A DNA stretch of 64,000 nt from the NCBI GenBank assembly GCA_012840245.1, contig DULR01000055.1, positions 32,877-96,876 of the forward strand, given 5' to 3'. The translations under genes were made by a program, and so were the position numbers. This DNA comes from Clostridiaceae bacterium. Its GTDB lineage: Bacteria > Bacillota > Clostridia > DSM-8532. Under the pieces are notes generated by a model. It was given only the letters and a program-made list of their open reading frames with translations. It did not search any database and was not told where the DNA came from. Every line of letters begins with the position of its first letter. Within the stretch, counting starts at the first letter, position 1. Of this stretch, positions 38,703 through 47,804 are shown one piece after another.

Positions 38703-39743
38703 ATGGCAACAATAAAAGACGTGGCAAAAAAAGCCGGAGTTTCACCAGCCACCGTATCAAGGATAATAAACGGAGACAAGACGTACAAAACTACTGATGA
38801 AACACGGGAAAGAGTTTGGAAAATCGTCCGTGAACTCAATTATGTCCCCAATCAGGCTGCCAAGAATCTATCCTTCCAAAAGGGCAGGAGTTCCCCATTC
38901 CAGGATTATAAAATCGGCTGTATTCTCTGCGTTACCACCGAGAAATATTCCGATCCTTATTATATGGCCATTCTGTCCGGTCTTGAGGCAAGGCTGTCAC
39001 AGGAAGGTCTGTCCCTCTCATTGCTGAGAACCACAAGTGAGCTTGAAGATAAAACAGTTTTCCTGAATCTCCTGAGCCAGAAGCTTACGGGCATGATCAT
39101 AATGGAAAGCCTTCCGGAAGACATGTACAGGCAGATCAAAGAAAATGTCCAACACCTGGTGGGCATAGACACCATTCACAAAGATATCGACAACATCTGC
39201 TACGACAGGTTCGAGGCCGCTGAGAAGGCCGTTTCCTATCTGATCGAGAAAGGCCACAGGAGGATCGGATATCTTGGATCATGCTCTTCAGGCGACATTC
39301 GCAAAGAGAAGAGGTACAGAGGCTATCTGAGCGCACTTACCGAGGCAGGCATCGAAGAGGATTTGAGCATTGTCAAGGATACCAGGTGGAGCCGGAAGCA
39401 ATGCTATAATGCCACTCTTGAAATACTTGAAAGCGGGAATCCCCCCACCGCTATATTTGCCGCCAGTGACCTGATGGCGCTTGTGGCCATAAATGCAATA
39501 TACGAAAAAGGATTGTCTGTCCCTGACGATATTGCCGTTATCGGCGTGAGCAATATCGAGATGGCTAAATACAGCAATCCGCCTTTGAGCACCATCGACG
39601 TACCCAAGAAAGAAATGGGAGCAGCGGCTGCCGAACAGCTTCTGTACAGAATGAAGGGTAATGATTCCCCTCCCCGGACCATTATCCTTCCCACCTCTCT
39701 CATTGTCCGTGAGTCAACCGAAAAGAAAAATCAAAAAGCTTAA
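38703..39743 (+). CDS. LacI-family transcriptional regulator
   Basis: ATIKDVAKKAGVSPATVSRIING. Confidence 0.96.
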   Translation: MATIKDVAKKAGVSPATVSRIINGDKTYKTTDETRERVWKIVRELNYVPNQAAKNLSFQKGRSSPFQDYKIGCILCVTTEKYSDPYYMAILSGLEARLSQEGLSLSLLRTTSELEDKTVFLNLLSQKLTGMIIMESLPEDMYRQIKENVQHLVGIDTIHKDIDNICYDRFEAAEKAVSYLIEKGHRRIGYLGSCSSGDIRKEKRYRGYLSALTEAGIEEDLSIVKDTRWSRKQCYNATLEILESGNPPTAIFAASDLMALVAINAIYEKGLSVPDDIAVIGVSNIEMAKYSNPPLSTIDVPKKEMGAAAAEQLLYRMKGNDSPPRTIILPTSLIVRESTEKKNQKA

Positions 39744-39821
39744 GTCATTCTCATTTGCGCGAATACCTCAAACTTAGTCCCATTTGTCTATAAATCAAAT
39801 CGTAGAAAAGGAAGTGGGCTA

Positions 39822-41234
39822 ATGTTTAGGAAAAATCCATTTTTACTCTTGTTATTCGTTTTTCTGGGCATATCCGTATTGTTTGCAGGCTGCGGCGCGA
39901 AAGAAAAGAAGCCCTGGGACGAAGTAACCAGCTATGTTTGCTACTATGGCCGTTTCAATAAGGATATGAAGAAATTTGACGTCGCCATTCTGGAATCGGC
40001 CAATCTGAGCGTATCTGAAATCAGTGAGCTTAACAGAGCAGGAGTATATACGATAGCATATCTTTCCATCGGCGAAGAAAAAGATCTCAATAAAGGCGAC
40101 GGGAAAGGCCCCGGAGGATATGCATCATATTATTTCGGGAACAGTGAAGGAAAGCCTGCTCAGAATCCCAACTGGGGGTCGTACTATACAAATGCGTCAA
40201 GTCCTGCATGGCAGGAAAGAGTCATTCAAAAAGCAAAGGAAATAATAGACAAGGGCTGTGACGGGCTGTTCCTGGATACGATAGACACCGTTGATCTGTA
40301 TCCTGAAACCTTTGACGGGATGATCGAGCTGATCAGAAAACTGCATGAGACATATCCCGATATAAAGCTGGTGGCAAACAGGGGATTCTCCATACTGAGC
40401 GCAATAGCCCCTTACATATCGGGCATTATGTACGAAAGCTTCACATCACATTACGATTTTCTGAACAAGTGTTATGACAAGCAGCTTCCCAGCCAGCTCA
40501 AAACCAGCGGGAACCTTGGTGCATATACCATAAACACAGCCAGGAAAATAAATGATTTTAAGGTCTTTGCGCTGGACTACGCGCTTCCCGAATCAAAGGA
40601 TGATATCCAGTATTTTTATGACAGAGCGTGGGAATATGATTTCATACCCTATGTTTCAACGATTCTGCTGGATAACGTTTATGTCCACGATATAACCCCA
40701 AAATCCGAAAGAGGAGCCAAAAAGGACATAGGAGAAAACGCAGTCTGGATCGACGATCCCAGATTACCTCCTCCGAATGATGATCCCAATAATTTCGCCC
40801 TTGCATCCAACGGAGCCGCAGTGCTGGTGGACAGCTTTTTTCCCGGCTATGCACCGAGGCCTTTGAATGACGGCTACCTCAACGACAGAAGGCTGGACTG
40901 GACGAAAATCGCATGGGCGAGCGCCGAAAACAACCGTGACCATTGGGTCATCATAGATTTCGGTGAAGAGAAAGAGATAAGCCAGATAAAGATATACTGG
41001 GCTTTGGACGCCAATAAATTCTGGGCTTCCCGTAACTTTTCCATCCAAATACCCGAGAATGATGACTGGGCGGATATAAAGACGATCACAGACAATCCTC
41101 AGGGAGAAGAACTGACTGTCATCGATCTGGATGAAAAGATCAGGACCCGTCAGATCAGAGTATTCCAGGCTAAGGGCAATGGGCCCGATCCTAGACCAAA
41201 TCTCATGTGGATAGCCGAAATCGAAGTATATTGA
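39822..41234 (+). CDS. GH114-like (polygalactosaminidase/TM1410-type) lipoprotein with C-terminal F5/8-type (CBM32-like) domain
   Basis: Lipobox LFAGCGA; VTSYVCYYGRFN...IAYLSIGEEKDL...GCDGLFLDTIDTVDLY...; C-terminal discoidin-like HWVIIDFGEEKEISQIKIYW...RTRQIRVF. Confidence 0.8.
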   Translation: MFRKNPFLLLLFVFLGISVLFAGCGAKEKKPWDEVTSYVCYYGRFNKDMKKFDVAILESANLSVSEISELNRAGVYTIAYLSIGEEKDLNKGDGKGPGGYASYYFGNSEGKPAQNPNWGSYYTNASSPAWQERVIQKAKEIIDKGCDGLFLDTIDTVDLYPETFDGMIELIRKLHETYPDIKLVANRGFSILSAIAPYISGIMYESFTSHYDFLNKCYDKQLPSQLKTSGNLGAYTINTARKINDFKVFALDYALPESKDDIQYFYDRAWEYDFIPYVSTILLDNVYVHDITPKSERGAKKDIGENAVWIDDPRLPPPNDDPNNFALASNGAAVLVDSFFPGYAPRPLNDGYLNDRRLDWTKIAWASAENNRDHWVIIDFGEEKEISQIKIYWALDANKFWASRNFSIQIPENDDWADIKTITDNPQGEELTVIDLDEKIRTRQIRVFQAKGNGPDPRPNLMWIAEIEVY

Positions 41235-41242
41235 CACAAGAA

Positions 41243-41301
41243 CACAAGGGAACGGTTCTTCTGTGTACTCATCTTTGACCCAGAAGAACCGTTCCCTTGT
41301 G
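41243..41301. repeat. 59-bp element with perfect 21-bp inverted repeats
   Basis: CACAAGGGAACGGTTCTTCTG ... CAGAAGAACCGTTCCCTTGTG. Confidence 0.8.
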
Positions 41302-41311
41302 CACCACTGAT

Positions 41312-41407
41312 TGTCATCCTGAGCGAAGCGAAGGATCTTTATCTGAACTATACTAAAAAGCCTGTTCTGTAAAAGATTCTTCGGCCATTATATGGCCTCA
41401 GAATGAC
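41312..41407. repeat. REP-like imperfect palindrome
   Basis: TGTCATCCTGAGCGAAGCGAAGGATCT ... AGATTCTTCGGCC..GGCCTCAGAATGACA. Confidence 0.6.
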
Positions 41408-41438
41408 ATATCCCGCGTTTCGGGACAGCCGCGTTTTT

Positions 41439-42290
41439 TTATTTTAACATCTTTCCGACTTTGTCTTCGACGTTCTTTTTGAATTCGTCTATATAGCCTG
41501 TTACATACTTGATTATATTAAGGCTGTCATCCTCAGCCAGAGGAGTCAGATCCATGCCATAGCTCAGGGCTTCGTACTTATCTACGCCGTGGGATTCGGA
41601 GAATGTGGCATTGGCCAGCCTTCTTCCCTGATTCGCAAGGTCATAGCGTTTGCCGCCGCAGATCTGGGAATCATGGACTGCCAGTACCGCGGCTGCTATA
41701 TTCTGGTGACCTGAGACATCCATCATCACCTTCTTGTCATCAGCCAGCCAGTCCAGATTGCGCCATACCTCGCAGCCAATGATCTTTTTGGGACGAAGCT
41801 CCTTCGGAAGGCTTCTTACCGCTTTGATGACCTTTACGGCAGTTGCCACATGAGTATCATGCTTGTCGGCCAGATTGTGGGTGTAAAGTATCTCGGGCTG
41901 AGCCTTTCTGATGATCTCGGCAAGTTCGCTCACTACCTCCTGATTATTGGGATTCTTGACCTCGCTGCTTGTGTAGTACAGCATTGCGACTCCTGAGTAT
42001 TCTCCTACAAAGGCGGCCTTTTTCTGCTCAATTTTTCTGATCGCCTTCATATCTTCATCGGTATAGTCCTTGTAGATATCGTCCCTCGGGCTTCCTGCTC
42101 CATCTGTAGCGACCACTCCGAAGAACCATTTGTCCTCCTGGCCGAAACAATTTAAAATTCCATGGTAAGCCATTATTTCGATATCGTCCTGATGCGCTGA
42201 AATAGCCATGTGCGTAGTTCTTTTCAAAGCAGTTTCCACATCGGCATTATCCGGAATATATATCTCCGCACCCTGCTTATTGAGTTTCAT
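41439..42290 (-). CDS. PIG-L/LmbE family deacetylase
   Basis: AISAHQDDIEIMAYH; TDGAGS; YTHNLADKHDTHVA. Confidence 0.88.
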   Translation of the reverse strand: MKLNKQGAEIYIPDNADVETALKRTTHMAISAHQDDIEIMAYHGILNCFGQEDKWFFGVVATDGAGSPRDDIYKDYTDEDMKAIRKIEQKKAAFVGEYSGVAMLYYTSSEVKNPNNQEVVSELAEIIRKAQPEILYTHNLADKHDTHVATAVKVIKAVRSLPKELRPKKIIGCEVWRNLDWLADDKKVMMDVSGHQNIAAAVLAVHDSQICGGKRYDLANQGRRLANATFSESHGVDKYEALSYGMDLTPLAEDDSLNIIKYVTGYIDEFKKNVEDKVGKMLK

Positions 42291-42328
42291 ATGATCATCT
42301 CCTATTTATTTTTAATAGCTGCTCCCTT

Positions 42329-42457
42329 GTCATTCTGAGGAGCTAAGCTCTTTGTCATTCTTCTTCCCTTCTGTCATTCTGAGGAGCGCAGCGACGAAGA
42401 ATCTTAAGCTCCACCGGTATGGCGGTTATTAGTTGCCTCATACCCATCAGGATGACA
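42329..42457. repeat. REP-like cluster
   Basis: Repeated TGTCATTCTGAGGAGC motifs and terminal AGGATGACA. Confidence 0.55.
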
Positions 42458-42487
42458 GATTAAGATCCATGTGCACATACTTCTAAA

Positions 42488-42518
42488 AATGAGTCAAAGT
42501 CTCCGTCCCCTAAACTCA
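42488..42518. repeat. solo copy of the MITE terminal repeat seen at 21902-21935
   Basis: AATGAGTCAAAGTCTCCGTCCCCTAAACTCA; identical over 31 nt to 21902-21932. Confidence 0.8.
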
Positions 42519-42535
42519 TTCGAAGACCCCGACCC

Positions 42536-43933
42536 CTATTTTATGCTCGGCAGGCTGGCTGCTGCTATGGACTGTCCTACACGGCGATCGGACTCATCGG
42601 GGAGCTCCAGTTTTATCTTCCTTGAGAGTTTGGGGAACTCTTCCATTAATACTTCTTTGGCTGTTTCAACTATCTGAGATCCGCCCCTGCCGGATGTCAC
42701 GCGGCCTAAAACAAGCACATGATCGATATCATAAAAGCTTGCGTAATGAGCCAGCGTATATCCAAGATAGCAGCCGATTGTCCGGAATATTCCTTCGGCT
42801 CTTTTATCTCCCTGCTCGTTGAGCTTCTGGACCACCTTTAGCTTTTCGGCCGGGGAGAGGTTTTCATCGAGCTCTATACCCGCTCTTGGAGCCAGTTTTA
42901 TTACCGCATCCTGTGAAAAGTACTTAACGCCGCATCCATAGTCGCCTGACCATTCATCCACCATGGATTCAGGATTGTAATCGGCCGGCACGAAAGCCAG
43001 TTCATTGAGCCAGCCGGTTATATTTCCGCTGCTGTCCACATAACCGCCTGCCTCGCTGGTTCCCATTGCTATTCCCAGCACATTGCCGCTGTTCAGGTCC
43101 ATTGCCCCGGCCAAAGCCGTCACATCACCGTCATTGGCGACCACAAGAGGAACATCTCCGATTTCCTTTGCAGCTCTTATATAGATGTCTCTTACCTTTT
43201 CCCTGAACAGATCCTCGGGCACTTTCAGAAAGAGGGAAGCGACCTTTACTTCGTTGTTCACATAGATACCCGCTGAACTGACGCCTATGGCATCCACTCT
43301 TGGCATATGGGAAGCCGCTGTTTTGAATGCAGTCACGATCCCTTCATAGTGGTAATCCGGGTCGCTGTTTATTTTTGGGTGCCAGACGACTTCTTCGCTG
43401 TAGACCACCTGGCCGTCGATGACAGCAGAGACCTTCCTGTCACTTCCTCCGGCATCGAAACCGATCCTGCAGCCGTCCATATGCCTGCCTGCCGGGACAG
43501 GTTTTTCATTTTCTGCAGGAACCTTGTAATAATCAGTGACCACCACCTCAAAAGGATTATCATAAACCCTTGCCATGAACTCAGCATCAAATGCACGCAA
43601 TCCTCCCGGGGCATAGGCCTTTTTCAGATACTCTCCAAGATATTGCGGTCCTCCGAATATCACTCTGAACCCGCCCTTGATCCATAAAAGAGCTTTTACC
43701 AGGCGTTCGATATAAAGTATGTTCTTGTCCTCTTCCCGGCAGGATTCATCAAATACTTTGGTTTTGTAAACCGAAATAAGTCCGTCGTTCCTTTCTATCC
43801 CGACAGCGACCGGAACTCCCTTGCCCGACTTTTCCACGGCCTCCAGAAATGCCTTGTTGAAAAGTGCGGCAGGATAAAAACCGGGATCATATACCGGATT
43901 GACGCTTAACTTAAGATCGAATGGTTTCTTCAT
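42536..43933 (-). CDS. divergent ROK-family protein with about 150-aa N-terminal extension
   Basis: CRIGFDAGGSDRKVSAVIDG (phosphate-1) at about residue 150; VANDGDVTALAGA; LGIAMGTSEAGGYV. Confidence 0.8.
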   Translation of the reverse strand: MKKPFDLKLSVNPVYDPGFYPAALFNKAFLEAVEKSGKGVPVAVGIERNDGLISVYKTKVFDESCREEDKNILYIERLVKALLWIKGGFRVIFGGPQYLGEYLKKAYAPGGLRAFDAEFMARVYDNPFEVVVTDYYKVPAENEKPVPAGRHMDGCRIGFDAGGSDRKVSAVIDGQVVYSEEVVWHPKINSDPDYHYEGIVTAFKTAASHMPRVDAIGVSSAGIYVNNEVKVASLFLKVPEDLFREKVRDIYIRAAKEIGDVPLVVANDGDVTALAGAMDLNSGNVLGIAMGTSEAGGYVDSSGNITGWLNELAFVPADYNPESMVDEWSGDYGCGVKYFSQDAVIKLAPRAGIELDENLSPAEKLKVVQKLNEQGDKRAEGIFRTIGCYLGYTLAHYASFYDIDHVLVLGRVTSGRGGSQIVETAKEVLMEEFPKLSRKIKLELPDESDRRVGQSIAAASLPSIK

Positions 43934-43947
43934 AAATTACCTCCCTG

Positions 43948-45006
43948 CTACCTTGTATATGTAACCTTTGATAATCCTCTTGGAGCATCAGGATTGAGCC
44001 CCTTCAGAGCAGAAAGATTACAAGCGAATATCTGAGCCACCATAGCATTGATGAAAGGGCTGACAAAATCGCTTACATTGTCAGCGATCTCAATGGAGCG
44101 ATCACCCATGGCCAGAGTTTCAGGATCGTTTGATACAACAAGGATATCCGCTCCCGCATTCCTTAATTTTTCAAGCATCTCCCTGTTGTCCTTAAGGCTT
44201 TCCCCCTTGGGCGCATATACGATGACCGGCATATTTTCGCCTACCATGGCAAAGGGGCCGTGATGGAAATCGGAAGTGGCATAGCCTCTTGCGCGCACAT
44301 AACAGGTTTCCTGGATCTTAAGGGAAGCCTCGAGCGCAATGGCGTAATTGGTTCCTCTTGCCAGAACAAAGCACTCATTCATAAAACGATATATCCTGAC
44401 TATATTTTTGATCTGTTCTGCCGATTCAAGGGTCTTTGACAATAAGGAAGGAACTCCGGCCAGCTCGTTCTTGAAGCTTTCGTCCCGGCTCCATGCGGCC
44501 ACCAGCTGTGCCAGAAGATATATCTGTGCCATGAAGGTCTTGGTGGCGGCTACACTTTTCTCTTCTCCTGCTCCGCAGAACAGATGGAATTCAGCTTCGG
44601 TTGCCAAAGGTGAATCCTCAAAATTAGTTATTGCGACAGTAGGCGCACCCTGCTTTCTTGCCGATCTTATGACTTCGAGCGCATCTGCGGCACGTCCGGA
44701 CTGGGAAATGGCGATCACCAGACTGTCGGACATATCCACGTTTTTATCGTAAATAGTGAATACTGACGGAGCGGCCAGCGATACGGGGATCCCCTTCTTT
44801 ATCTCAATGATGTACTTCCCGTAAATACCGGCGTGATCCGATGTGCCTCTTGCAGCAATGATCACATTGCTGACAGCCTTATTTTCCAGACGGGCTACGA
44901 TCGCATCGATGGTCTTTCTGTTAAGAGAAAGGCAATTCTCGATTACCTCGGGCTGCTGCGTTATTTCCTGCCACATTAAACTCATCACTACATCACCTTG
45001 CTTCAA
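43948..45006 (-). CDS. double-SIS-domain aminosugar isomerase/deaminase-like protein
   Basis: VIIAARGTSDHAGIYGKY; AISQSGRAADALEV; FVLARGTNYAIALEASLKIQET. Confidence 0.9.
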   Translation of the reverse strand: MKQGDVVMSLMWQEITQQPEVIENCLSLNRKTIDAIVARLENKAVSNVIIAARGTSDHAGIYGKYIIEIKKGIPVSLAAPSVFTIYDKNVDMSDSLVIAISQSGRAADALEVIRSARKQGAPTVAITNFEDSPLATEAEFHLFCGAGEEKSVAATKTFMAQIYLLAQLVAAWSRDESFKNELAGVPSLLSKTLESAEQIKNIVRIYRFMNECFVLARGTNYAIALEASLKIQETCYVRARGYATSDFHHGPFAMVGENMPVIVYAPKGESLKDNREMLEKLRNAGADILVVSNDPETLAMGDRSIEIADNVSDFVSPFINAMVAQIFACNLSALKGLNPDAPRGLSKVTYTR

Positions 45007-45079
45007 TTTTCTAAGTGGTCTATACCACTATCAACAGTATAATATTTATGCAGTGAGTTTACAAGATGGATTTAAAAAT

Positions 45080-45838
45080 TTATCTGGGTTCTCTGGTAAG
45101 AAAAATACGTGCGTTGTAGGAGTATTGGTCTCCCCTGTAGACATCCCTCTCAAAAGAGAACTTGCGTCCGCCCGAAATGTAGCTGACCCCGGTGATCCTC
45201 AGGACCGGGGTGGAAGTGCCTGTCTTAAGAAGCTTTCTTTCTTCGGCCGTAGTGACCGAAGCCTCTATGATATTGTCCATATAATCTATTTTTATGCCGT
45301 ATTTGTCGTTTATCAGCTGGTACAGCGAAGCCTCGAGCTGATAGCTTTCAAGGCCGGGACAGTAGCTGACGGGAATATAGACATGCTCAAGACCTACAGG
45401 TACTCCGTTTGCCAATCTGAGACGCTTTACCACATAGACCTGCTCATCCTTCGAAATGTTGAGGATGCCCGAAATATCATCGCCGGCTGTCTCTTTTCTG
45501 AAATAAAGAACCTTTGTTGAAGGGACCATGCCTTTGGCGCGAACAGTCTCCGAAAAGCTGCTGATATTCTTCTGCTGTATTTTGCGCTTGGCGACAAAAG
45601 TTCCCCTGCCCTTTTCCCTGACCAGAATGCCTTCGGCCACCATTTCGTTCAGAGCCTGGCGCACGGTCATCCTGCTGATGCCGAAATTTTTAGCCAGATC
45701 CCTTTCCGAGGGTATACTTCCGCCTTCAGCATACTCGCCGTTTTGTATCCTTTTGCTGATTATTGCTTTCAGCTGGCTATAGACAGGTATGGGACTGTTT
45801 CTGTCGAGAATCATCGTATTAACCCCAATCTGATTCAA
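45080..45838 (-). CDS. GntR/UTRA transcriptional regulator
   Basis: PVYSQLKAIISKRIQNGEYAEGGSIPSERDLAKNFGISRMTVRQAL. Confidence 0.95.
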   Translation of the reverse strand: MNQIGVNTMILDRNSPIPVYSQLKAIISKRIQNGEYAEGGSIPSERDLAKNFGISRMTVRQALNEMVAEGILVREKGRGTFVAKRKIQQKNISSFSETVRAKGMVPSTKVLYFRKETAGDDISGILNISKDEQVYVVKRLRLANGVPVGLEHVYIPVSYCPGLESYQLEASLYQLINDKYGIKIDYMDNIIEASVTTAEERKLLKTGTSTPVLRITGVSYISGGRKFSFERDVYRGDQYSYNARIFLTREPR

Positions 45839-45882
45839 AAAGTACCTTCAAGATTTAAGTGTATTCATTTACGGCCTGAAAG

Positions 45883-47106
45883 TCAAAGCTTATTGTTATC
45901 AGACATTAAAACATGAAGGGGATTTTTGACCTTTTTCCTTGTCATCTCAACCAGACCAAGCTTCGTCATCCCCAAAACAGTGGTCTTGATCCTGTCGTTC
46001 TTAACATGGCTTTTCAGGGTCCGGACCACCTGATCCCTATGCTCGTCCCGCTTCATGTCTATGAAGTCGATTATGATGATACCACTCAAGTTCCTGAGCC
46101 TGATCTGTTTCGCTATTGCTTCAGCCGCCTCCATATTAATGCTGAAGGCCGTTTCTTCCGGATCATTATTGCTTGACAATTTCCCGCTGTTCACATCAAT
46201 GACCGTAAGAGCCTCAGTGTAATCAAAAACCAGATATGCTCCGCTCTTCATCCATACTTTCCTCGAAAGGGCTTCTCTTATGGCGCTTTGGACATGGTAG
46301 TATTCAAACATGTCATAATCTTTGGAGTACAGTTCCACCTTCGCCTTAAGTCCGGGCTCTGCAAGCTCCAGTACTGAGATTATCTTATCATAAATCTCTT
46401 TATCGTTTACGATGATTTTGTTTATGCCGGATGTCAGATGCTCCCTTACAGCCTGCTCCAGACTCCCCGGTCCGCTGTAGAGGAGCCTGGGTACCCTTCC
46501 CTTCTCCTCAAGCCGTTTTACATTGCTCCATATGTTCAAAAGATTTTTTATCTCTTCGGAAATAGGGACGTCATCAGCATCCTGAGCCGCTGTTCTGAGA
46601 ATGAGGCCGCAGTTATCAGGTTTCAGACCGGCTGCTGCTCTCTTCAGCCTTTTTCTTGCTTCCTTATCCTCTATTTTCTTTGATATCCCGCATACATTGC
46701 AGCCAGGCATAAGAACCGCATACCGGCCGGGAAAGGATAATTTGGCTGTGACTCTGGGACCTTTTGATCCTGAAGCATCCTTGGTGACCTGGACCGAAAT
46801 TTCGTTGCCCTGACGCAGAAGGCCCGATATGTCGGGATATGTGTCCTTTCCCGAAGAATCGTCCAGTGATTCGAAATCCCAGGGTATCAGATCCTTTACG
46901 CTCAGGAAAGCATTTTTGTCAAGACCGATATCCACAAAGGCCGACTGTATGCCAGGCATGACCCTCATTACCTTGCCTCTGTAGATGTTCCCGACAAGGC
47001 TCTTCCCATCATTTCTTTCAATATGGACCTCTGCCGGTTCGCCGTTTTCCAGCACAGCAAGACGAAACTCATCGCCATTTGCATCTATGAGAACATCCTT
47101 AATCAT
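45883..47106 (-). CDS. rng: ribonuclease E/G family protein
   Basis: VGNIYRGKVMRVMPGIQSAFVDIGLDKNAFL (S1-like); GIIIIDFIDMKRDEHR; start at MIKDVLIDA. Confidence 0.92.
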   Translation of the reverse strand: MIKDVLIDANGDEFRLAVLENGEPAEVHIERNDGKSLVGNIYRGKVMRVMPGIQSAFVDIGLDKNAFLSVKDLIPWDFESLDDSSGKDTYPDISGLLRQGNEISVQVTKDASGSKGPRVTAKLSFPGRYAVLMPGCNVCGISKKIEDKEARKRLKRAAAGLKPDNCGLILRTAAQDADDVPISEEIKNLLNIWSNVKRLEEKGRVPRLLYSGPGSLEQAVREHLTSGINKIIVNDKEIYDKIISVLELAEPGLKAKVELYSKDYDMFEYYHVQSAIREALSRKVWMKSGAYLVFDYTEALTVIDVNSGKLSSNNDPEETAFSINMEAAEAIAKQIRLRNLSGIIIIDFIDMKRDEHRDQVVRTLKSHVKNDRIKTTVLGMTKLGLVEMTRKKVKNPLHVLMSDNNKL

Positions 47107-47800
47107 GGGATACCTCGAAAGGATTTTTCCACTCGTTATAGGTCGATGCATACAGGGCTTTTCTGTGGATGGATATCACACGTGCCTCTATGCCGAACTC
47201 ATGGCAAAATGCTTCAAGCAGAAGATCTGCGCGCAGATTGTTCTCTTTCCCTGCGCTTAAGAACGCTTCCAGTACGAATACGCTGATATCCTTCTTATAT
47301 GCTGAAAGAGAATAGATAAGCGGCCTTATATTGACAGGGCGCATGCCTTTTTTGGTCTTCTTGGAAACAACGATCTCTTCCTTCCCGAGAAAATCATGGA
47401 CATGGCTGTCTATTTCAAAATGGCTCATTGGCCTGTTGGTTTCGAAGATTATTTCATATCTGGCCGCGGTTATCTGGTTCATGATATTATCCTTTGCAGT
47501 ATGTTCCACGGCTTTGTCAACTCTTATACCATCGGGAAGATATTTGTTCATGGTCTCCACGAATGCATCGGGATCCATATCTTCTGCAAGCTCGATATCG
47601 GCGTATTCGGAGTCACTGGTAAGACCAATGGACATGGGCAGCCCAAAGACGATCTTTTGCCTGGGGTTGAAGCCCTGAGTATAGGCAACAGGCAACTGAG
47701 CCCGCTTTATTGCGCGCTCGAACAGCCTCAGCATATCCAGATGCGCTATATATTTAAGTCCCTCTCCCCGGGAAAATCTGAACCTTAACGTTTTTGCCAT
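47099..47800 (-). CDS. TIGR03936 (DUF2344) radical SAM-associated protein
   Basis: LRFRFSRGEGLKYIAHLDMLRLFERAIKRAQLPVAYTQGFNPRQKI. Confidence 0.92.
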   Translation of the reverse strand: MAKTLRFRFSRGEGLKYIAHLDMLRLFERAIKRAQLPVAYTQGFNPRQKIVFGLPMSIGLTSDSEYADIELAEDMDPDAFVETMNKYLPDGIRVDKAVEHTAKDNIMNQITAARYEIIFETNRPMSHFEIDSHVHDFLGKEEIVVSKKTKKGMRPVNIRPLIYSLSAYKKDISVFVLEAFLSAGKENNLRADLLLEAFCHEFGIEARVISIHRKALYASTYNEWKNPFEVSHD

Positions 47801-47804
47801 AGTT

